Assembly (NCBI GenBank): GCA_900100475.1
Contig: FMTU01000009.1
Coordinates: 62,001-126,000, forward strand
DNA length: 64,000 nucleotides
Direction: 5' to 3'
Origin: Sphingobium faniae
GTDB lineage: Bacteria > Pseudomonadota > Alphaproteobacteria > Sphingomonadales > Sphingomonadaceae
Within the stretch, counting starts at the first letter, position 1; the number at the start of each line of letters is the position of its first letter. Made by a program: the position numbers and the translations under genes. Below the pieces are notes generated by a model. That model made no database searches. It was not told the DNA's origin and saw only the letters and a list, made by a program, of their open reading frames with translations. This document shows, one piece after another, positions 54,826 through 61,259 of the stretch.

Positions 54826-55085
54826 CCGCTCGACAGTCGCGGGCCGCACGCGCGTTGCTGGGTTGGACGCAGGAGACGCTCGCTGACAAGGCCCGAATAT
54901 CGCTGACTGCTCTGAAGCGCCTCGAGTCCGAGAACCGGCTCGAGGTGTATGAGACAACGCGTGATCAGGTGCGTAGGGCGCTTGAAGCAGCAGGGATCGT
55001 TCTCCTGTCCACGGATCGCGGGCAAGGAGTATTGCTGGTTCATGGGGAAGACGAGAAGAGACACCGACAGATCCACGACGCCTGA
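54819..55085 (+). CDS. Small XRE-family regulator (QseC-like position)
   Basis: An 88-residue helix-turn-helix protein (ARALLGWTQETLADKARISL, TALKRLESENRLEVYETTRD). The C-terminal part (VRRALEAAGIVLLSTDRGQG) is of the type found in phage and conjugative-element regulators. GGGAGG lies about 10 bases before the ATG, itself inside a perfect palindrome. It is followed by a QseM-like DUF2285 gene. In ICEMlSymR7A the small regulator QseC controls qseM, and this gene sits in a comparable place; equivalence is inferred. Confidence 0.75.
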   Translation: MITARQSRAARALLGWTQETLADKARISLTALKRLESENRLEVYETTRDQVRRALEAAGIVLLSTDRGQGVLLVHGEDEKRHRQIHDA

Positions 55086-55145
55086 CCGACGCGGGCGGCA
55101 TCATCGATCTGCGATCGCGACCTGTGTCCTGTGGTGTCCTTCGAC

Positions 55146-55421
55146 ATGATATCCCCGGTTCCCCCCTTCGACAACATCGCGCCTGTTAGCGACGAACTGA
55201 CCGAATATGATCGGGCGCATGTCAAGCTCTACATGCGGCTGCTCGATGCCACCGATGATGGGGCCGAATGGACCGAAGTCGTCAATGTGCTGTTCGGAAT
55301 TGACCCTGTTCAGGAACCCGAACGCGCCAGACAAGTCCATGACAGCCATCTGGCACGGGCGCGCTGGATGACACAGAGCGGCTATCGCCAGTTGCTGCGT
55401 CATCCGACAGATCGGACCTGA
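55146..55421 (+). CDS. Stand-alone DUF2285 protein (QseM-like antiactivator)
   Basis: A 91-residue protein whose LTEYDRAHVKLYMRLLDATD ... WTEVVNVLFGID ... ARWMTQSGYRQLL aligns by eye with the DUF2285 domain of the downstream activator. The corresponding pieces there are MTPYQRRRFRLMMQAADG, REIAIAIYGEARV and DGGYLDLL. QseM of ICEMlSymR7A is a small DUF2285 protein that holds the activator FseA inactive. GTG codons at 55131 and 55134 are alternative starts; no strong ribosome site is seen. The QseM role is inferred. Confidence 0.7.
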   Translation: MISPVPPFDNIAPVSDELTEYDRAHVKLYMRLLDATDDGAEWTEVVNVLFGIDPVQEPERARQVHDSHLARARWMTQSGYRQLLRHPTDRT

Positions 55422-55549
55422 CCTCGCCGCCGTCGCACCAGTGATGCCCTGAGAGCATCACCCCCTGTCTTTGTTCCGGCTTCCATCCCGGTAGAGGCGC
55501 CGCAATTCTTTCACGCTCCACCTGTGCAGTTTCAACCAGGAGCGGAGCA

Positions 55550-56315
55550 ATGAAGCCGGATACATCCCGCTGGCGAGACCAGGACCAGTATGAATTCTAC
55601 GATGCGCTGCCCGTTGAGGGCGTCGCCTGGGAATGCCTGCGCCGTAACGCGTCCTATCGGGCCAGTTTCGATGATCTTGTAGCGCAAGGCGCCGGGCATC
55701 TTCCCTTTGCGGATGACGCCCAACATCGCTGGGGGTTGCGATTTCCCGGCAGACCCCGGCTTTTCCGCGCTCGACCAACCGGTCATCTGGTCGCCTGTTG
55801 CCAATCCGGACATGCTGATGCTCGGGGCAGCGCCCGATTTTCTTCCGCCTTCTCCGTCCGCCTTATCGGTTGATCTTGCTGATGCCATCTGCGGACCAGA
55901 GGGGACATATGGTGTCTGTGACGCCAGCGACGGCGTTCAATACCTGATCCTCGCCGACACCGACGCCAATTCGCAGCCGGCGATCATCCTGCCACTTGAC
56001 CAAAATCTGCCGGATCGGCTCGAAGCCATTCTCAGGCTCTGGCACATGCTGGCCGGGAAACCCGCGCGCCGCGACCCCAGGATGACGCCGTATCAGCGCC
56101 GGCGGTTCCGTCTGATGATGCAAGCCGCCGACGGAAACGCCAACCACGCGACTTATCGTGAGATTGCCATCGCCATCTACGGAGAGGCGCGCGTTCGGGC
56201 CGAACCGTGGAAGACATCGGCTTTGCGCGCCTCTGTCATCGCCCTTGTCCGATCTGCCGCCGCGCTGATCGACGGCGGTTATCTGGACCTTTTGCGCCAT
56301 CGTCGCAAACCCTGA
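55550..56315 (+). CDS. FseA-like DUF6499-DUF2285 activator, split by a +1 frameshift
   Basis: Two frames encode one protein. The first (55550-55873) starts MKPDTSRWRDQDQYEFYDAL with the DUF6499 domain. The second runs on to 56315 with the DUF2285 domain (RDPRMTPYQRRRFRLMMQAA, AEPWKTSALRASVIALVRSA). At 55742-55750 the 0-frame reads CGA TTT CCC GGC; skipping one base after CCC continues WGLRFP-ADPGFSALDQPV without a break. FseA of ICEMlSymR7A (msi172-msi171) is made by programmed +1 frameshifting between the same two domains. A simple mutation or sequencing error is the alternative. GGAGCA precedes the ATG. Fused length is about 254 residues. Confidence 0.75.
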
Positions 56316-56335
56316 CGATGACGTCTGATCGAGGG

Positions 56336-56364
56336 TGAGGATTTTACCCCTTCGATCTTCCTCA
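56336..56364 (+). promoter_or_regulatory. Inverted repeat before the excisionase operon
   Basis: TGAGGA (56336-56341) and TCCTCA (56359-56364), each edged by G/C triplets, lie about 90 bases before the excisionase-like gene and 20 bases after the activator stop. A binding site for the FseA-like activator is possible but unproven. Confidence 0.3.
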
Positions 56365-56451
56365 TCCCCCATGCCACCGCGCCTTCGCCACCGTGCGCAT
56401 GTCATGCCGTTGATCGTCAGCGGCATCCTGCACAACCACGGAGGCCACCCC

Positions 56452-56733
56452 ATGCGACCTGATCTCGCCGCCTTGCCGCCACGCTACCTGCGCACCAAGG
56501 AAGCCGCCGATTTCCTCAGCCTGTCCGCGCGCACGCTGGAAAAGCACAGAACCTACGGAACCGGACCTGCCTATCACAAGCTCGGCGGCCGCGTTGTCTA
56601 TTCGGTCGAGGATCTCGCAGCCTGGGTTGCGCGCGGATCGGTCACCTCCACGTCGGACCCACGCGGACAGGTTCTCCCGGCGAAACCTCTGCCGCCGACC
56701 GCGTTCACCTCGCCCAAGCGCATCACGCGCTGA
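56452..56733 (+). CDS. Excisionase/AlpA-like HTH protein (RdfS-like position)
   Basis: A 93-residue protein with a MerR/excisionase-type winged helix-turn-helix: PPRYLRTKEAADFLSLSART, LEKHRTYGTGPAYHKLGGRV and VYSVEDLAAWV. Such proteins act as recombination directionality factors or regulators. GGAGG lies 6 bases before ATG 56452. It heads the operon that ends with the relaxase, as rdfS heads the traF-rlxS operon of ICEMlSymR7A, directly after the FseA-like gene. The RdfS role is inferred from position and fold. Confidence 0.75.
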   Translation: MRPDLAALPPRYLRTKEAADFLSLSARTLEKHRTYGTGPAYHKLGGRVVYSVEDLAAWVARGSVTSTSDPRGQVLPAKPLPPTAFTSPKRITR

Positions 56734-56752
56734 ACGTGGCTGTCAGCCCCTG

Positions 56753-57898
56753 ATGGCGCCCCCGTATCCATCCGCCTCGGAACGCGGACAACTCGATCTG
56801 TTTCGAGCGCTTCCCGGTGAATTCGCTCCACGAGACGCGCAGGATCTCATGGCCTATCCCTTCTTTTCCCTTTCCAAATCGCACCGCACACGCCCGATTG
56901 ATTTCGAGCTTGGCAGTGTTTCGATCCGTGTCGAAGCTGTTCCCGATCACGGCATGGCGACGATCTGGGACGCCGATATTCTGATCTGGGCGGCCAGTCA
57001 GATTGTTGAAGCGCGGGATGCCGGTCTGCGCACGTCGCGCCTGATGGCGGCAACGCCGTATGAAATCCTTACATTCACCGGGCGGGGAACCTCCCTGAGG
57101 GACTATCAGCGTCTGAAAGCGGCGCTGGACCGCCTGCAATCGACCACGGTTGCGACCTCGATCCGCCAGCGCGCGAACGGACGGCGGCATCGCTTTTCGT
57201 GGATCAACGAATGGCATGAGCGGACCGATGCGAATGGCCGCCTGGACGGCATCGAGATGATCGTGCCCGACTGGTTCTACAGTGCGGTTCTGGATGACGC
57301 CCTGATCCTCACCATCGACCGGGCCTATTTCAATCTGACCGGCGGGCTGGATCGCTGGCTCTATCGCCTGGTGCGCAAGCATGGTGGGCGGCAGAAAAAC
57401 GGTTGGCGGTTCGACTTCCGTCACCTGCACCAGAAATCGGGAAGTCTGTCGCCGTTCAAGCGCTTCGCCTTCGAGCTGCGCGACATTATCCGCCGCCAGC
57501 CACTGCCCGGCTACACCCTGTTCGCCGAGGTCGAAACCGGCGGCCGGATGCTGCTCGCTTTCGAGCCTGTTTCGGCCTGTGGAAAACCTGTGGATAGCCT
57601 CGTGCTATCGGGAACCCGGACTATCGTGCCATCAGGAACCGGCGGCTCGTGCTATCGGGAACCCAAACCGCTCCTATCCTTCGGTAACGAAAGCGAAAAT
57701 CGCGCCCTTAACTTAGAGTCTAACACAGAATCTAACTTTGAAGAGCGGCGGCGCGATGTGGAAAAGCTCATCGCGAAGGCTGGCGCGACGCTGAAATCGG
57801 GTGTCCGCAAAGGCAAGCTGACACACGCAAACCCAGGAACGATCGCGCCAGCGAACACGCCTGAACTTCCTCGTGGCAAGCCTGGGGGACGGCGATGA
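56753..57898 (+). CDS. repA: RepA-type replication initiator
   Basis: A 381-residue 'replication initiator protein A' family member: RDAQDLMAYPFFSLSKSHRT, ADILIWAASQIVEARDAGLR, LTFTGRGTSLRDYQRLKAAL and YFNLTGGLDRWLYRLVRKHG, with tandem winged-helix character. The last 100 residues are low-complexity; the DNA there carries iteron-like repeats. The frame opens earlier, but ATG 56753 follows the excisionase gene by 19 bases and matches family N-termini. Its presence, with parA, implies plasmid-like maintenance of the excised circle. Confidence 0.88.
   Translation: MAPPYPSASERGQLDLFRALPGEFAPRDAQDLMAYPFFSLSKSHRTRPIDFELGSVSIRVEAVPDHGMATIWDADILIWAASQIVEARDAGLRTSRLMAATPYEILTFTGRGTSLRDYQRLKAALDRLQSTTVATSIRQRANGRRHRFSWINEWHERTDANGRLDGIEMIVPDWFYSAVLDDALILTIDRAYFNLTGGLDRWLYRLVRKHGGRQKNGWRFDFRHLHQKSGSLSPFKRFAFELRDIIRRQPLPGYTLFAEVETGGRMLLAFEPVSACGKPVDSLVLSGTRTIVPSGTGGSCYREPKPLLSFGNESENRALNLESNTESNFEERRRDVEKLIAKAGATLKSGVRKGKLTHANPGTIAPANTPELPRGKPGGRR
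57578..57742 (+). other. Candidate replication origin inside repA
   Basis: Two DnaA-box-like sites lie at 57578-57586 (TGTGGAAAA) and 57589-57597 (TGTGGATAG), each one base from the TGTGGATAA consensus. Three related repeats of GTGCTATCGGGAACC begin at 57602, 57626 (two changes) and 57649. An A+T-rich stretch with repeated TCTAAC follows at about 57708-57742. The order DnaA boxes, iterons, A+T-rich region is that of iteron origins. Confidence 0.6.
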
Positions 57899-58548
57899 TC
57901 GTCGCGCTCCTCAATCAGAAAGGCGGCGTGGGCAAGAGCACGCTGGCGCTGCATCTCGCCGGAGCCTGGGCTGCGCAAGGCAAGCGGGTCATCCTGATCG
58001 ATGCCGATCCGCAAGGCTCCGCACTCGACTGGTCGCAGCGGCGTGGCCATGAAGGGCTGCCAAGGCTGTTCAGCGTCATCGGCCTGGCCCGCGATACGCT
58101 GCACCGGGAAGCGCCGGAGCTGGCGCGTGACGCCGATCATGTCGTCATCGATGGTCCGCCCCGTGTCGCCGGTCTGATGCGCTCTGCGCTGCTTGCAGCC
58201 GATCTGGTGCTGATCCCGGTGCAGCCATCGCCCTTCGACGGCTGGGCCTCGGCCGAGATGCTGGCGCTTCTGAACGAAGCACGCATCTATCGCCCCGAGC
58301 TTGCCGCCCGCTTTCTGCTGAACCGATGCGGGGCGCGCACCGTCATCGCCCGCGAAACGGCCGAGACACTGGCGGACCATGATCCGCCCTTGCTGGCCAC
58401 GACGATCGGCCAGCGTGTCGCCTTCGCAGAAGCCGCACAGACCGGGCGACTGGTCTCCGAGACCGATGGCGGCGAACGGGCCGCACAAGAGGTCACAGCG
58501 CTGGCGGCCGAGATCGACGGCCTCGGTATCGGGAAAATCGTGCCATGA
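57895..58548 (+). CDS. parA: Plasmid-type ParA ATPase
   Basis: A 217-residue ParA of the small plasmid type (no N-terminal HTH). Walker A is ALLNQKGGVGKSTLALHLAG, Walker A' is VILIDADPQGSALDW, and Walker B is HVVIDGPPRVAGL. It segregates the element together with the next gene. It overlaps repA by 4 bases and the next gene by 4. Confidence 0.93.
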   Translation: MIVALLNQKGGVGKSTLALHLAGAWAAQGKRVILIDADPQGSALDWSQRRGHEGLPRLFSVIGLARDTLHREAPELARDADHVVIDGPPRVAGLMRSALLAADLVLIPVQPSPFDGWASAEMLALLNEARIYRPELAARFLLNRCGARTVIARETAETLADHDPPLLATTIGQRVAFAEAAQTGRLVSETDGGERAAQEVTALAAEIDGLGIGKIVP

Positions 58549-58799
58549 CACGTCCGCCCGTCAAATCCGGCTTCGCATCGCGTCCGGGCAATCCCGATAG
58601 CTGGGTCAGAGCCGCCGATGTGCCGGCAATCGGCAATACAGCGACGGAGGCGTTCACCGCCCGCCTGACCATCGACATCACGCCTGAACTGCGGGGGCGC
58701 ATCAAGGTTGCCGCTTTCCGGCGCGGCGTCACCGTCGCCGTGATGCTGCGCGAGCTGCTGGTCCGCGAGTTTCCACCCACCGAAGGAGATCAGCCATGA
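58545..58799 (+). CDS. Ribbon-helix-helix partner of ParA
   Basis: An 84-residue basic protein with a flexible N-terminus and the RHH pattern EAFTARLTIDITPELRGRIK followed by VAAFRRGVTVAVMLRELLVR. This is the fold of ParG-like centromere-binding proteins. Start and stop overlap parA and the DUF2840 gene by 4 bases each. Confidence 0.82.
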   Translation: MTRPPVKSGFASRPGNPDSWVRAADVPAIGNTATEAFTARLTIDITPELRGRIKVAAFRRGVTVAVMLRELLVREFPPTEGDQP

Positions 58800-59314
58800 C
58801 CGGCAAAACCGTGCGCGCTGCGCATGAAGCTCTGCGGCCGGACGGGCCCGCACCGTTCACCACAATGGTCGAACTGACCTTCCAGAAGAAGAAGGTCGAG
58901 CGCTGGATACGCTTCGGCCGGAAGAGGTTCGAGCAGATCATCGACCGCCGCCGCAGTCTGATCGGTTTTGCGCCCGAAAGCATCTTCGCCTTCGTCCGTT
59001 GGGCCTCCAACGATTACGGCACCATCGTTTCGCGGCTCGACATCCTGCGCGCTGTCGGGCGTGGCGAACCGTACCAGACCGTTCCCTTCGTTCGTCCTGG
59101 CGGTGAAATCCTGCTGCGTATCGACGGCTGGCGACCAGTCCAGCGGGTGTTGGCCCTGATTGATGCCGTGGACGCGCTTGGCGTCGATCCGGCGGATGTT
59201 GCGCCGGAACATTGGCGGCACGTCCACAACCGTTTGAGCGCCGGCCAGGAACCCAATCCCTACACCCCGGAGCGCCATGCCGCATGGATCAGCCGCCGGA
59301 GGATCGCACCATGA
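58796..59314 (+). CDS. DUF2840 family protein
   Basis: A 172-residue basic protein of the DUF2840 family (VERWIRFGRKRFEQIIDRRR, FVRWASNDYGTIVSRLDILR, RPVQRVLALIDAVDALGVDP). It is found almost only between parA and traF on alphaproteobacterial elements. Function unknown. It is coupled by ATGA overlaps on both sides. Confidence 0.88.
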   Translation: MTGKTVRAAHEALRPDGPAPFTTMVELTFQKKKVERWIRFGRKRFEQIIDRRRSLIGFAPESIFAFVRWASNDYGTIVSRLDILRAVGRGEPYQTVPFVRPGGEILLRIDGWRPVQRVLALIDAVDALGVDPADVAPEHWRHVHNRLSAGQEPNPYTPERHAAWISRRRIAP

Positions 59315-59856
59315 GCCGCCGTCATATCCTCGCTGTGTCTATGCTGGCGGTCGGCACGCTTGTCGCCACGGCTGTTGCCGATCTTCCAACCCGGCTGATC
59401 TGGAATGCAACCGCCAGCGCGCCCATCGGCTTCTACACAGTTGCTCCCGCCGATGCGCTCGAAGTTCCCGAACTGGTCGCCATCATGCCGTCCGAACCGC
59501 TGGAGCGGTTCATGGTTGAGCGTGGCTATATCGGACACGGCGTACCGTTGCTGAAGCGTGTCCTCGGCCTGCCGGGGCAGCGCGTCTGCCGCAGCGGTGC
59601 GACCATTACCGTCGATAGTGTCGAGATGGGGGACGCGCTGGAGCGCGACCGCATGGGCCGCGATCTGCCGGTCTGGCAGGGCTGCCGCATCATCAGCGAC
59701 GGTGAACTCTTCCTCATGAATTGGGACATCCGGGACAGCCTCGACGGCCGTTACTTCGGACCTGTTCCCGCCAGTTCCGTCATCGGCCGGGCGCTTCCGC
59801 TCTGGACCGATGAGGAAGGCGATGGCCGCTACGAATGGCGGGCGGTCACGCATTGA
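59311..59856 (+). CDS. traF: S26-family conjugative signal peptidase TraF
   Basis: A 181-residue membrane peptidase that matures (and in RP4 cyclises) the conjugative pilin. One N-terminal helix is followed by the catalytic Ser in NATASAPIGFYTV (S36) and the catalytic Lys in LLKRVLGLPGQRV (K82). The C-terminal part shows DIRDSLDGRYFGPVPASSVI. ATG 59311 overlaps the DUF2840 stop. Confidence 0.92.
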   Translation: MSRRHILAVSMLAVGTLVATAVADLPTRLIWNATASAPIGFYTVAPADALEVPELVAIMPSEPLERFMVERGYIGHGVPLLKRVLGLPGQRVCRSGATITVDSVEMGDALERDRMGRDLPVWQGCRIISDGELFLMNWDIRDSLDGRYFGPVPASSVIGRALPLWTDEEGDGRYEWRAVTH

Positions 59857-59891
59857 ACTCACGCCAAATCCACCAACACAGGAGACATACC

Positions 59892-60227
59892 ATGCCACAG
59901 ATCGGTCAATTCGCGCGTGACGCATCCGGCTTCGCCGGTCAGCTCGTCACGCTCATCATGAAGCGCGATCTCGTCATCGTGCCCGCCGAACATTCCGATG
60001 CGGAGAATGCGCCGGACTATCGCGTCCATTTCATTGAACATGACGGGCCGGAGGTCGGTGCTGCATGGAAACGCACCGGCGAAAAGGCTGGCGAATATCT
60101 CTCGGTACTGCTTGACGATCCCGCCTTGCCGCAGCCGATCCGCGCCAACCTGTTCCGCGATGACGATGCAGGCTCGTCATGGTCGCTACACTGGAGCCGT
60201 CCAAAACCCCGCGAAGATTGGGACTGA
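59892..60227 (+). CDS. DUF736 family protein (second copy)
   Basis: A 111-residue DUF736 protein: MPQIGQFARDASGFAGQLVT, GAAWKRTGEKAGEYLSVLLD and SLHWSRPKPREDWD. It is clearly diverged from the copy at 52538, so the two are old paralogues or came from different ancestors. It lies in the traF-relaxase operon. Confidence 0.92.
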   Translation: MPQIGQFARDASGFAGQLVTLIMKRDLVIVPAEHSDAENAPDYRVHFIEHDGPEVGAAWKRTGEKAGEYLSVLLDDPALPQPIRANLFRDDDAGSSWSLHWSRPKPREDWD

Positions 60228-60231
60228 GATC

Positions 60232-60942
60232 ATGCGATCCTGCGCCCTCCTTCTCTTCACGGCCCTGCTGACGGCTGGCAGCGGCTCGATGCCGGCCATC
60301 GCGCAGATCACGCCGCAACCCGCGCCTGTCACCGCGCATCCCCATGCTGCTTTCATTGCCGAGGCGTCACAGCGCTTCGGCATTCCAGAGCACTGGATTC
60401 GGGCCGTGCTGCGCGTGGAGAGTGCGGGCGATGTGCGCGCAATTTCCTCGGCGGGCGCGATGGGACTGATGCAGGTCATGCCCGATACCTGGGCGGGCCT
60501 GCGCCGCCGCCATGGTCTCGGGCGCGACCCTTACGATCCGCGCGATAACATCCTCGCAGGCACGGCGTATCTGCGCGAGATGTGGAACCGCTACGGCAAT
60601 GTTGCGGCCATGCTTGCCGCCTACAATGCCGGTCCCGGTCGCTATGACGAGCATCTGGCGACGGGCCGCGTTTTGCCCGCAGAAACGCGCGCCTATGTCG
60701 CCACGCTCGCGCCGCTTCTTGGGCATGCGACTGCGCCCGATGTGCCGACAATCGTGCCGCCACCACCACCGGATTGGCGCGAAGCCCCGCTCTTCGTTGC
60801 GCAATCCGGCGGCATTTCAGCAGCGGCAAATCAGCCGTCGGGCGACATCCACGCAACCGTTTCTCTGCGCGATCCCGCAGTTCAGGAGCTGCAGGACAGC
60901 GGCATATTCGTGGCCCTTGCGGGCGATGGCGACAAGCCATGA
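60232..60942 (+). CDS. Lytic transglycosylase (VirB1/TrbN-like)
   Basis: A 236-residue protein with a signal peptide (cleavage near MPAIAQ). The SLT domain has catalytic Glu63 in VLRVESAGDVRA, AGAMGLMQVMPDTWAGLR, and NAGPGRYDEH. The C-terminal tail is Pro-rich. It opens peptidoglycan for the transfer channel. It starts 5 bases after the DUF736 stop and overlaps the next frame by 4. Confidence 0.92.
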   Translation: MRSCALLLFTALLTAGSGSMPAIAQITPQPAPVTAHPHAAFIAEASQRFGIPEHWIRAVLRVESAGDVRAISSAGAMGLMQVMPDTWAGLRRRHGLGRDPYDPRDNILAGTAYLREMWNRYGNVAAMLAAYNAGPGRYDEHLATGRVLPAETRAYVATLAPLLGHATAPDVPTIVPPPPPDWREAPLFVAQSGGISAAANQPSGDIHATVSLRDPAVQELQDSGIFVALAGDGDKP

Positions 60943-61259
60943 GCATGGCGTTTTCGCGCTCGTTCGGTCCATTTCCGGTGTGCAGTCAGGCTTGGGGGCG
61001 CCTGGCAGTATTCCCGGCAGGAAAGGCAAAAAGGGAAGGAAAGGCGGAGGGCAAGATAAAGGAAACCGGCACCCTGTCGGGCCTGTTTCTCGGCAAGCCT
61101 TTGTCTGCACACTGTTTTGGGGCGCGGCGCACGGCACCCTGCTTTTGGGCCTCGCGTGCTGCGATATGGCGCAAAGCCTTGGCTTTGCTGGTTTTTGACC
61201 GGCACTCTAACCGAATATCTGCCGTTTGTGTGCCTAAACGGCATGGGATGCGCCCATGA
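60939..61259 (+). CDS. Possible 106-residue basic protein between transglycosylase and relaxase
   Basis: A frame of 106 codons starts with an ATGA overlap on the transglycosylase stop and ends with an ATGA overlap on the relaxase start, as real operon genes do here. The product is basic with a Lys/Gly-rich stretch (GKAKREGKAEGKIKETG) and a hydrophobic C-terminal part. No family recognised. The region also looks like a candidate origin of transfer, so the frame may be fortuitous. Confidence 0.35.
   Translation: MSMAFSRSFGPFPVCSQAWGRLAVFPAGKAKREGKAEGKIKETGTLSGLFLGKPLSAHCFGARRTAPCFWASRAAIWRKALALLVFDRHSNRISAVCVPKRHGMRP
61171..61188 (+). other. Perfect hairpin upstream of the relaxase (candidate oriT element)
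   Basis: GCAAAGCC-TT-GGCTTTGC lies 68 bases before the relaxase start and is followed by TGGTTTTTGACCGGC. Inverted repeats next to a nick site and close to the relaxase gene are usual for oriT. The nick site is not identified. Confidence 0.35.
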
